A stretch of 5,045 nt of DNA from an uncultured Ruminococcus sp. GTDB lineage: Bacteria; Bacillota; Clostridia; Oscillospirales; Ruminococcaceae. The stretch spans positions 1 to 5,045 of the forward strand of contig CAMNJD010000259.1 of the NCBI GenBank assembly GCA_946540705.1. The letters run 5' to 3'. Below, in pieces: positions 1-5,045 of this stretch (positions are counted from its first letter, which is position 1; the number at the start of each line of letters is the position of its first letter). The notes beneath the pieces were generated by a model. The model did not search any database and was not told the origin of the DNA. It saw only the letters and a list, made by a program, of their open reading frames with translations. The translations under genes and the position numbers were made by a program.

Positions 1-287
1 TTCCGCAGCGCTTCTGCAAATCTCGCTCTGCGCGTTTCGTCTTTTTCTTAACGGCTGTATATCATCAGCTTCGTCTGAAAGCGGCTGTAAAACTCCTTAG
101 CCGCCGCCTTTGTAAAGGTGATCGCACAGATCTTGCTGACGTCGATCCCCGCGCCGACCATTGCCGCCATCCGTTCAACGAGCGAGGTCGTTTTGCCGGA
201 GCCCGCTGCCGCTTCGACAAAGAAATTGCAGTCGATCTCCTGCTTGATGCGTTCACGCGCAAGGGTGTCCTGTTCGAGAATCGTCAT
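1..287 (-). pseudogene. AddA/UvrD-like helicase, N-terminal part, interrupted by an in-frame TAA
   Basis: The gene starts with ATG at 287 (ATGA overlap with the nuclease stop), behind a strong AAGGAGG. The first 79 codons are a clear superfamily 1 helicase N-terminus: Walker A AAAGSGKTT (26-34), then motif Ia ICAITFTKAAAKEFYSRF (53-70). A TAA at 48-50 stops it, although AddA/UvrD proteins run to roughly 700-1,200 residues. The same frame continues after the stop to the window edge as EKDETRRARFAEALR, with no further stop. That is the kind of charged sequence expected between motif Ia and the next conserved segment. I therefore read it as a nonsense-mutated gene; sequencing error is the main alternative. 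As it stands, the 79-residue product has a P-loop but no other helicase motifs and could not be a helicase. The normal partner is the upstream AddB-like nuclease. The rest of the gene lies outside the window. Confidence 0.8.
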
Positions 288-2536
288 GCTTGTGCGCCTC
301 CTTCCTCACAGATCCCTTTGTACGGGCAGTATTTGCAGTTGTCTTTTGATGCGTTTGCCGGATATGAATTTGTCCGGATTGACTCTGCGATTTCCGCAAG
401 TTTTGTATCGATCAGCGCTGCACGCTCCGGTGTATATTCGCATGGCACGATCTGATTACGGCGCAGATACCAGTATTCCCCGCCGGATACTGATTTGCCT
501 TGTTTTTGCAGCATATCCGCATACAGCATCACCTGAATGCATGAAACTGCGTCGTTTTCATCATGCTTTACAGTCCTTCCGGTTTTATAATCAATCACAC
601 GGAATGTACCGTCCGGCAGCTCAGCCAGCGCATCAAGCCTGCCTGTAATAGTGATACCGCAGCCGTACTGCATTTTAATCTCCTGCTCCGTTTCAATGAC
701 CCGGATGTTCACGGCACGGTCATAACCATTGCGGACGGCGTTCAGGAAATCCGCTTTCACCTTGTCTGCATCGGACTGATTCATCGGCGGACGCTCCGTC
801 AGATAACGCGCGAAAATCTGCTCTGCGTTCTGCATAAATGCATCTACATCCGGATACTGGTTTTTCAGCATTTTCATCGCTTCATGCACCAGATTTCCAA
901 ACTCTTTCGGATTGATTACATCGAACACATTGTCCGTTTCTGGCTCCGGAATGCATATGACATATTTATAACAGTATTTCTTCGGGCACTCTATAAATGT
1001 TTCGATTTTGCTGGGCGAAAGCACGGAAACCTCGCCGTCTGCGGGCTGTGTTTCCGCACATTCCGGCAGTTGTGCTGCGATATGTTCGCCGCGCAAATAA
1101 GCATGACCGATCTCCGTGATACCGGAAAGATTCTGCGAAAAATATCCCGTATGCTGAATCAGGTTTTCAAACGCTTTTTCATCGGTTCCGTCGGTCTGCT
1201 GATACAGCGCAAACAGAACCGATGATGCGTTATTCGCTTTCAGCTCCGCCGTGTCATATCCGCACCAGCTCAGCTCCGTGCGGACATCGAGCGCCGCAGC
1301 AGTCCGCAGCAGATCAAACAGCGAATGCTGCGCCTGCGCGATCAGATTGCGCGAGGTCGGCGCATTCTCGCCGAACACTTCAAGTTCATCATCGAGCAGC
1401 AGATAGTTTTCGGTCGGTTCGCCGGGGAACATTTCAGCGGACAATCCCATGACAAACAGATTGGGGCGCAGCGATGTCAGTGCGCCGGAGATCGTCGTAA
1501 TATGCAGTGCTCCTTCGCGGCTGTTTTCTACGCAGATACGCGCTTTTAGCAGATCGTTGAACAGCTTGTCCGCCGGCTCACCGGTCATTGCAGTGAACCG
1601 TTCGAGCGTATCACAAATCATATTCTTTGCGGCAGCATCCAGCCTGCCGAGATCATTTTTGCGTATTTTCGCATACCGCCGGATAAGCGCAGCGCAGTCC
1701 ATGCCGAAGCGGACAAATACATCGTAAAGCTGCGAAACAAGGGCTTCGTCCCGACTATCAGATAATTTGTAATTCTCAATGCGCGCGGCATTGACCGCCG
1801 AATCCGTACCGAGACGCATTGCGCCCGCTGTTTCGATCAGCTTATTGAGATGCGTGATCCCGAAATCCTCACAGAATTGCTTTGTATCAAAAGCATTGCT
1901 TGTCAGCAGCGTGCGCAGCGCGTCAATGCCGCAGTGACCGGACGTTTTCCAGTTCCGGTAATCGCGCAGGACAGCAGCCGAATTCGTCAGCGTGACCGGC
2001 AGACCGCAGCCGAAGGTCACAGGAATCGAAAAGCGGCTTGTCAGCTCAAAAAGAAGTGACGCATAGGTCGTATCTGCCACCGCGACCGTACACTGATCGA
2101 GCGGCAGCTTTTCGCGGTAGATCGTTCCGATCACATTTTCAGCTTCATTCGCAGCACCGTAAGCCTCGGTGAGCTTCGGCATGGCAAGCGGCTTTTCTGC
2201 TTTTTGCAGCAGAGCGCAGAGCGATACCGTCACAGCGTTTCCGCATGAAATCTGCGAAATCAATGCCTGTTCCAGCGGCGCAAACGGGTATTCCTGTAAT
2301 ACCGTGCACTCTGCTGTCAGCGGCTTTGCATGGCTGATAGCATATCGCAGAATACCGATGCTGTCAATCATGTTTTTGTCCTGCAATGCGCTCATGTACC
2401 GGTCATACACATCAAGCAAAGCGGCGTTTTTCTCAGTAAAACTGCTGCTTTTCAGCCCGGCTGCAATTGTTTTGCGTTCATCGTTTGTGATCTGCAATTC
2501 GTATATCGTAAGCAGCACGCAAAAAACTGAACACAT
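284..2536 (-). CDS. AddB/RexB-like PD-(D/E)XK nuclease with iron-sulfur cysteines, N-terminally short
   Basis: The 750-residue product (from ATG 2536) resembles AddB/RexB, the nuclease-bearing partner of AddA in double-strand DNA end resection. The middle is an AddB-like inactive-helicase region, with the family-like GLSAEMFPGE (364-373) followed by LLLDDELEVF. The C-terminal nuclease domain (about 507-750) has all expected residues: LVHEAM His551, GRLDAL Asp635, DYKTG Asp649 and Lys651, and Gln668 in QVMLYADM. Cys517 (FIECPKKYC) and Cys734/Cys737/Cys743 (C-x2-C-x5-C) match the AddB/Cas4-type 4Fe-4S arrangement. Compared with typical AddB (about 1,160 residues in Bacillus) it is short and lacks the N-terminal Walker A segment; homology seems to begin only around YELQITNDER (residue 12 on). 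Residues 1-11 (MCSVFCVLLTI) look foreign to the family and may be an out-of-frame reading. The TGA stop overlaps the AddA-like start (ATGA). Nuclease family certain; functional state uncertain. Confidence 0.88.
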   Translation of the reverse strand: MCSVFCVLLTIYELQITNDERKTIAAGLKSSSFTEKNAALLDVYDRYMSALQDKNMIDSIGILRYAISHAKPLTAECTVLQEYPFAPLEQALISQISCGNAVTVSLCALLQKAEKPLAMPKLTEAYGAANEAENVIGTIYREKLPLDQCTVAVADTTYASLLFELTSRFSIPVTFGCGLPVTLTNSAAVLRDYRNWKTSGHCGIDALRTLLTSNAFDTKQFCEDFGITHLNKLIETAGAMRLGTDSAVNAARIENYKLSDSRDEALVSQLYDVFVRFGMDCAALIRRYAKIRKNDLGRLDAAAKNMICDTLERFTAMTGEPADKLFNDLLKARICVENSREGALHITTISGALTSLRPNLFVMGLSAEMFPGEPTENYLLLDDELEVFGENAPTSRNLIAQAQHSLFDLLRTAAALDVRTELSWCGYDTAELKANNASSVLFALYQQTDGTDEKAFENLIQHTGYFSQNLSGITEIGHAYLRGEHIAAQLPECAETQPADGEVSVLSPSKIETFIECPKKYCYKYVICIPEPETDNVFDVINPKEFGNLVHEAMKMLKNQYPDVDAFMQNAEQIFARYLTERPPMNQSDADKVKADFLNAVRNGYDRAVNIRVIETEQEIKMQYGCGITITGRLDALAELPDGTFRVIDYKTGRTVKHDENDAVSCIQVMLYADMLQKQGKSVSGGEYWYLRRNQIVPCEYTPERAALIDTKLAEIAESIRTNSYPANASKDNCKYCPYKGICEEGGAQA
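297..303 (-). promoter_or_regulatory. Ribosome binding site of the AddA-like gene
   Basis: AAGGAGG on the minus strand lies nine bases before the ATG at 287, inside the last codons of the nuclease gene. With the ATGA stop-start overlap it indicates coupled, efficient translation. That contrasts with the early stop that follows. Confidence 0.7.
2499..2510 (-). repeat. Seven-base near-tandem repeat (TACGATATACGA) at a likely frameshift
   Basis: On the minus strand TACGA occurs twice, seven bases apart. Upstream of it a different frame reads SFLRAAY; downstream the nuclease frame reads ELQITNDER. Removing seven bases would join them as FLRAAYELQITNDER, which looks like a continuous family helix. 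The repeat is therefore a candidate slippage or duplication scar. Confidence 0.5.
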
Positions 2537-2565
2537 AATATAATCCTGATTCCGCAAAACTGAAC
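2518..2565 (-). repeat. Imperfect direct repeat around the nuclease gene start
   Basis: On the minus strand GTTCAGTTTTGCG (2553-2565) recurs as GTTCAGTTTTTTGCG (2518-2532), identical apart from two extra T. The copies lie either side of the ribosome site and ATG. They could mark a past rearrangement that removed the gene's N-terminus, or be chance in T-rich DNA. Confidence 0.5.
2544..2547 (-). promoter_or_regulatory. Ribosome binding site deciding the nuclease gene start
   Basis: AGGA on the minus strand lies seven bases before the ATG at 2536 and downstream of the predicted transcription start. It is short but correctly placed. A GTG two bases further on (2532-2534), in another frame, is also at usable distance and would open the alternative frame discussed in the findings. 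Confidence 0.45.
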
Positions 2566-2574
2566 CCGCCAAGT

Positions 2575-2603
2575 ACTATACAAAACAGCGTAAATATGGT
2601 AAA
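2575..2603 (-). promoter_or_regulatory. Sigma-A-type promoter for the nuclease-helicase unit
   Basis: On the minus strand, TATAGT (2575-2580, five of six bases match TATAAT) lies 17 bases downstream of TTTACC (2598-2603, four of six match TTGACA). The surrounding DNA is T-rich. The predicted transcript start is near 2568, leaving a leader of about 32 bases before the ATG at 2536. This argues against the in-frame TTG at 2572 as the start of the nuclease gene. Prediction by eye only. Confidence 0.55.
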
Positions 2604-2613
2604 ATACCGCACA

Positions 2614-2652
2614 CAGAAATGAGAGGAAGCCGTTTGGCTTCCTCTCTTTCTG
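2614..2652 (-). terminator. Long hairpin, probable transcription terminator after the MoxR-VWA unit
   Basis: On the minus strand an 11-bp perfect stem (GAGAGGAAGCC / GGCTTCCTCTC) encloses an AAAC loop. It extends outward by six more pairs (CAGAAA / TTTCTG) past a single bulged A. It lies 47 bases after the small-gene stop and just upstream of the next promoter, the expected place for a terminator. The T-run after the stem is weak (TTTCTGTGTG, part of it within the extended stem), so efficiency is uncertain. The stem would form on the plus strand too, but no plus-strand gene ends here. Confidence 0.65.
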
Positions 2653-2699
2653 ACGTTTCAGTCAATCGGCGCTTTTTTGAAATTATGCACTTTACGAAT

Positions 2700-2867
2700 C
2701 TACCTTGACCTTGCGATGTCAAGCTCCGAATCGTTCAAATGATCTGTAATCTCATTTTTTCTGCACAGATCATTATACGTCATTTCCGGGTGTTCCGGAA
2801 AGTCCTGAATGACCTGTTCTCTCAACTCCATTGAACGCCTTTCTTTTGAAACCTGCTTTTTTTCCAT
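2700..2867 (-). CDS. Small hydrophilic protein of unknown function, 55 aa
   Basis: This short gene starts 16 bases after the VWA gene stop. I choose the ATG at 2867 because GGAGGA lies seven bases upstream; in-frame ATGs near 2933 lie inside the VWA gene without comparable support. The product is highly charged, with a Lys/Arg/Glu-rich N-terminal half (MEKKQVSKERRSMELREQVI) likely to be helical, then a segment with FPEHPEMTYNDLCRK. It has no membrane segment or signal peptide and a single cysteine. I do not recognise the family. Position and ribosome site place it as the last gene of the MoxR-VWA operon, just before the hairpin at 2614-2652, so it may be an accessory or regulatory partner; this is inference. 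The TAG end is uncertain: the same frame stays open for 14 codons beyond it, and another frame gives a short alternative tail. It could be a remnant of a longer gene. Confidence 0.62.
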   Translation of the reverse strand: MEKKQVSKERRSMELREQVIQDFPEHPEMTYNDLCRKNEITDHLNDSELDIARSR

Positions 2868-2874
2868 CGCGTTT

Positions 2875-2880
2875 TCCTCC
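2875..2880 (-). promoter_or_regulatory. Ribosome binding site of the 55-aa gene
   Basis: GGAGGA on the minus strand is a near-perfect match to the 16S rRNA tail and lies seven bases before the ATG at 2867. It is the main evidence that the small gene is real and that translation begins at 2867 rather than at the upstream in-frame ATGs. Confidence 0.75.
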
Positions 2881-2883
2881 GTC

Positions 2884-4152
2884 TTATATTTTGATTCTCG
2901 TGATTTTTCCCCACGGCGGAGTGACATCATCATTATTCAGCAGCCAGAGCACGGGAATGCCCATTGCCGCCGATTCATCCGGAAACGGTGCATAGCCGTC
3001 TGTCAGGATAATGATGCTTGCCGGCAGTTGATCCTGCATATGATCCCGGACATACGCAAAAATGATACCGAAATTTGTTCCGCCGCCGCCCTCCGGTCTG
3101 ATTGCACGAAATTCATCTTCATCCGCAAACGGCTTCGGCGCAATCACTCTTGCATCAAAAAAGCCAAGCCAGCCGCGCAGCTTGCCGTTGAACTGGTCGA
3201 TTGCACCCTTGATCTCCGAATAGGCCGCCGTAATCATATCATCCGACATACTGGCGGAGGTGTCAATCATAAAGAGGATATCCGCGGCAAATTCGTCCTT
3301 TTCATTGAAATCCGGCAGAAAAAACGGGCTGTCATCCATACGCCTGTCCGGCGGCGTAAAGGAATAATCCGTGATCTCCTCCTGTACAAAATCCTGTAAA
3401 ACCGTGCGCCAGTCCGTCTGCGGCTTTCGCAATTCTTTGAGCAGACGTTCAGCGCCCATCGGTATTCCGCCGCATTGATTGTCCGGATCGCGAATCGAGA
3501 TCGCCTCGCAGGCATCAGTCAGCCGCTTGCGCCAGATATCCCGCTGTATATTCTGTGCCGCCTCGTCTTCCGCACCGCTGCTCCATTTAGAGTGATCGTC
3601 CCGGAATGCACCGTCACTTGTAATGTTTCCTTGACTGCCATTTTTACTCTTTGTCTTTTTTCCATTACCATTTGATGCTTTTCCGCTGCGCTTCTGCATT
3701 TTTCCGAGCATCTCATAAACCTGCTCGGCAGTGTATTCATATCCCTCCTTGCCATCGGGTGCAAGGTGCATGGATTCTCCGTATTCTCTGAGCGTAATGC
3801 TTTGCAGATTCATCTGATTGGATTTCAGAATATTGGAATTGACCACGATATCACAAGCGATATTGAACAGCTCGCCGTCACGCTCGCCCCGCCGGATACA
3901 GTGCTCTAAAACAATGTGCGGAATCTCATGCATCAGGATAAATTCAAGTTCTGCATCATTCAGCTTCTCCATAAATTCCGGCGAAAAGAAAATCTGTGTT
4001 CCGTCAGTCGCGGCGGTATTACAGGTATCATCCAGCGCAAATTTCATGCGCATCAGCAGCAGACCGTAAAAGCCGTGTTTCAGCAGGAGCCGCATACGTG
4101 CCAGCAGCAGCCGCTTCGCATACGCCCGCTTTTGTTCCTCAGACAGCACCAT
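2884..4152 (-). CDS. DUF2201-type protein: metallopeptidase-like domain plus VWA-like domain
   Basis: This is a complete 422-residue protein, probably cytoplasmic, with no signal peptide or membrane segment visible. Residues 1 to about 145 form the putative metallopeptidase domain, with HEIPH at 75-79, a further His at 84 and the family-like LFNIACDIVVN at 95-105. A Lys/Ser/Gly/Asn-rich linker spans about 152-195. The C-terminal VWA-like domain (about 288-422) keeps a full metal-ion-dependent adhesion site: DTSAS (297-301), Thr359 in GGGGTN, and Asp385 in LTDG. It is the likely partner of the upstream MoxR ATPase, which may remodel targets bound through the VWA metal site; that is inference from known MoxR-VWA pairs. 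The ATG start at 4152 is supported by AAAGGGGAG eight bases upstream and by overlap with the ATPase end; a GTG follows immediately and could also initiate. The stop is TAA. The proline inside HExxH is unusual. Whether the protein is an active protease is unknown. Confidence 0.93.
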   Translation of the reverse strand: MVLSEEQKRAYAKRLLLARMRLLLKHGFYGLLLMRMKFALDDTCNTAATDGTQIFFSPEFMEKLNDAELEFILMHEIPHIVLEHCIRRGERDGELFNIACDIVVNSNILKSNQMNLQSITLREYGESMHLAPDGKEGYEYTAEQVYEMLGKMQKRSGKASNGNGKKTKSKNGSQGNITSDGAFRDDHSKWSSGAEDEAAQNIQRDIWRKRLTDACEAISIRDPDNQCGGIPMGAERLLKELRKPQTDWRTVLQDFVQEEITDYSFTPPDRRMDDSPFFLPDFNEKDEFAADILFMIDTSASMSDDMITAAYSEIKGAIDQFNGKLRGWLGFFDARVIAPKPFADEDEFRAIRPEGGGGTNFGIIFAYVRDHMQDQLPASIIILTDGYAPFPDESAAMGIPVLWLLNNDDVTPPWGKITRIKI

Positions 4153-5045
4153 TCATCAGACTCCCCTTTGTTTGCAGCCAGCGAGAAAACTCCGGTATTT
4201 TCATCAGCGTTTTTTTGTAATCCGGTTCCAGATACATATAATCCCGCATCAGAACTGCCGAAAAATCCGACGGCATTTTTTCTGCATAGCGAATGGAATT
4301 TGCAATGCAGCTGAGGTCATCTCTGTGTGCGCGGGCATAGGCGGTCATGGAGGCGGTCAGCGCGTAAAGCGCATCGGGATTTTTCGGGAGCGGCGGCATT
4401 TTCCCGTCGAAAATATCCGCAATGTCCGGAAGCTCGCGGTATACCTTTGTCCATGTACGGAACTCCACGGCAGCGCCGGAGCCGACCACACCCGCGATCA
4501 GCGGATAGATCCCGTCAACATCATCGCTGACGCCGTGCAGCAGATTGCTGACCATTTCCCATGCACGCGGTGTCGGGAATGCAAGATCATCCGAAGCAGA
4601 ATCAAAGCCGGAAAGATACGACTGCCGGAAAGAAAGGAAACCGACCACTTTTTCATGATTTCCCAAACGGATCGCCCACTCCTTCCATGAGGAAAAGCTG
4701 TCCTCGATTTCAATATGCAGCAGGCGGTTTGCAAGCGCTTTCGGCATTTTATATGCAACAGATTTATCCGTTACGCGGTTGCCCGCCGCGATGACGATAC
4801 AGTTTTCCGGCAGCTTATGCTCCCCGACCGTGCGGTCGAGCGTGATCTGATACGCTGCCGCCTGCACGGACTGCGGCGCTGCGGATATTTCATCGAGGAA
4901 CAATATATTGACTGTACTCTCAGAATCATCCATCTGAAAAATCTGCGGCTTCAGCCAGATTGCAAGCGTTTTGTCCGCATTGGCAGTCGGGATGCCGCGC
5001 AGGTCGATCGGATTGAACAGCAGCAGCCGCACATCGGTCACACAG
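4139..5045 (-). CDS. MoxR-type AAA+ ATPase, C-terminal part (5' end outside window)
   Basis: The gene runs in from the right edge, so the N-terminus, including Walker A, is not in the window; 301 whole codons remain. The GTG at 5039-5041 is an internal valine in a run that already matches the family (DVRLLLFNPIDLRGIP), not the start. Counting from that valine, the visible motifs are Walker B ILFLDE (46-51), sensor 1 IAAGN (84-88), a candidate arginine finger in LANR (103-106) and sensor 2 in FPTPRAWE (155-162). The stretch AAAYQITLDR with MPKALANR is characteristic of MoxR-like ATPases that accompany VWA proteins. Such proteins are cytoplasmic ATP-driven remodellers or chaperones, often for metal insertion or complex assembly; the client here is unknown. 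The stop TGA (4139-4141) lies inside the next gene, giving a 14-base overlap and probable translational coupling. The family call is secure; the biological role is not. Confidence 0.93.
   Translation of the reverse strand, partial: CVTDVRLLLFNPIDLRGIPTANADKTLAIWLKPQIFQMDDSESTVNILFLDEISAAPQSVQAAAYQITLDRTVGEHKLPENCIVIAAGNRVTDKSVAYKMPKALANRLLHIEIEDSFSSWKEWAIRLGNHEKVVGFLSFRQSYLSGFDSASDDLAFPTPRAWEMVSNLLHGVSDDVDGIYPLIAGVVGSGAAVEFRTWTKVYRELPDIADIFDGKMPPLPKNPDALYALTASMTAYARAHRDDLSCIANSIRYAEKMPSDFSAVLMRDYMYLEPDYKKTLMKIPEFSRWLQTKGSLMNGAV
4161..4169 (-). promoter_or_regulatory. Ribosome binding site of the VWA gene
   Basis: On the minus strand the sequence AAAGGGGAG lies eight bases before the ATG at 4152. 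It sits inside the end of the ATPase gene, so translation of the two genes is probably coupled. It favours the ATG at 4152 over later in-frame starts. Confidence 0.7.

Noticed and set aside
48..287. Reassignment of stop codons to explain the early TAA and TAG
   Set aside because: TAA and TGA clearly end other genes here, and bacterial TAA reassignment is not expected; a mutation or sequencing error is simpler.
563..1225. 220-codon open frame on the plus strand
   Set aside because: It lies wholly opposite the AddB-like nuclease gene, shows no recognisable domain and has Cys/Arg/His-rich antisense-type composition. It is a shadow of the real gene.
2537..2572. TTG at 2572 as the start of the nuclease gene
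   Set aside because: It precedes the predicted transcription start near 2568 and has no ribosome site. The ATG at 2536 has AGGA at seven bases.
2651..2664. Short inverted repeat TGAC-6-GTCA as an operator
   Set aside because: Four-base arms are too short to distinguish from chance, and it sits after the small gene rather than at a promoter.
2868..2933. Upstream ATGs (2933 onward) as the start of the small gene
   Set aside because: They lie inside the end of the VWA gene, lack a good ribosome site, and the resulting 22 residues are an out-of-frame reading of that gene.
2809..3399. 196-codon open frame on the plus strand
   Set aside because: It is antisense to the VWA gene and the small gene, with no family features; the opposite strand carries clear conserved motifs.
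4172..4690. 172-codon open frame on the plus strand
   Set aside because: It is antisense to the MoxR ATPase, whose Walker B, sensor and arginine-finger motifs are on the minus strand.

Overview
The window is a stretch of bacterial DNA of roughly balanced base composition. Every supportable gene is on the minus strand, so biological order runs from high to low coordinates. Strong AGGAGG-type ribosome sites, tight gene overlaps and the protein types suggest a Gram-positive anaerobe of the Clostridia, perhaps Ruminococcus-like. That placement is inferred from the style of the proteins, not from a marker gene.

The first transcription unit (5045 to about 2614) starts upstream of the window. It holds the C-terminal part of a MoxR-type AAA+ ATPase, then a complete 422-residue protein with an N-terminal HExxH metallopeptidase-like domain and a C-terminal von Willebrand A (VWA)-like domain (DUF2201 type). 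These two genes overlap by 14 bases. A 55-codon gene of unknown function with an excellent ribosome site follows 16 bases later. The unit ends at a long hairpin (2614-2652). MoxR ATPases and VWA proteins commonly work as pairs, with the ATPase acting as a chaperone-like remodeller and the VWA protein binding the target through a metal site.

The second unit (about 2605 to the left edge) begins with a good sigma-A-type promoter (2575-2603). Its first gene is an AddB/RexB-like PD-(D/E)XK nuclease whose nuclease core and iron-sulfur cysteines are all present, but whose N-terminal ATP-binding segment is missing. It overlaps the next gene by ATGA. That gene is the start of an AddA/UvrD-like helicase, cut by an in-frame TAA after 79 codons, with family-like sequence continuing in the same frame to the window edge. 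Gene order and coupling match a Firmicutes addBA-type double-strand-break repair pair.

The most noteworthy feature is reading-frame damage or unusual expression in the second unit: the AddA-like stop, the lost N-terminus of the AddB-like protein, and a 7-base repeat that appears to shift the frame near its start. The 3' end of the small gene is also ambiguous. I see no RNA genes, CRISPR arrays or insertion sequences, and no plus-strand gene I would trust. I do not see convincing evidence of a new system. The co-location of MoxR/VWA with a helicase-nuclease pair is the only lead of that kind, and the hairpin and promoter between them argue for separate units.
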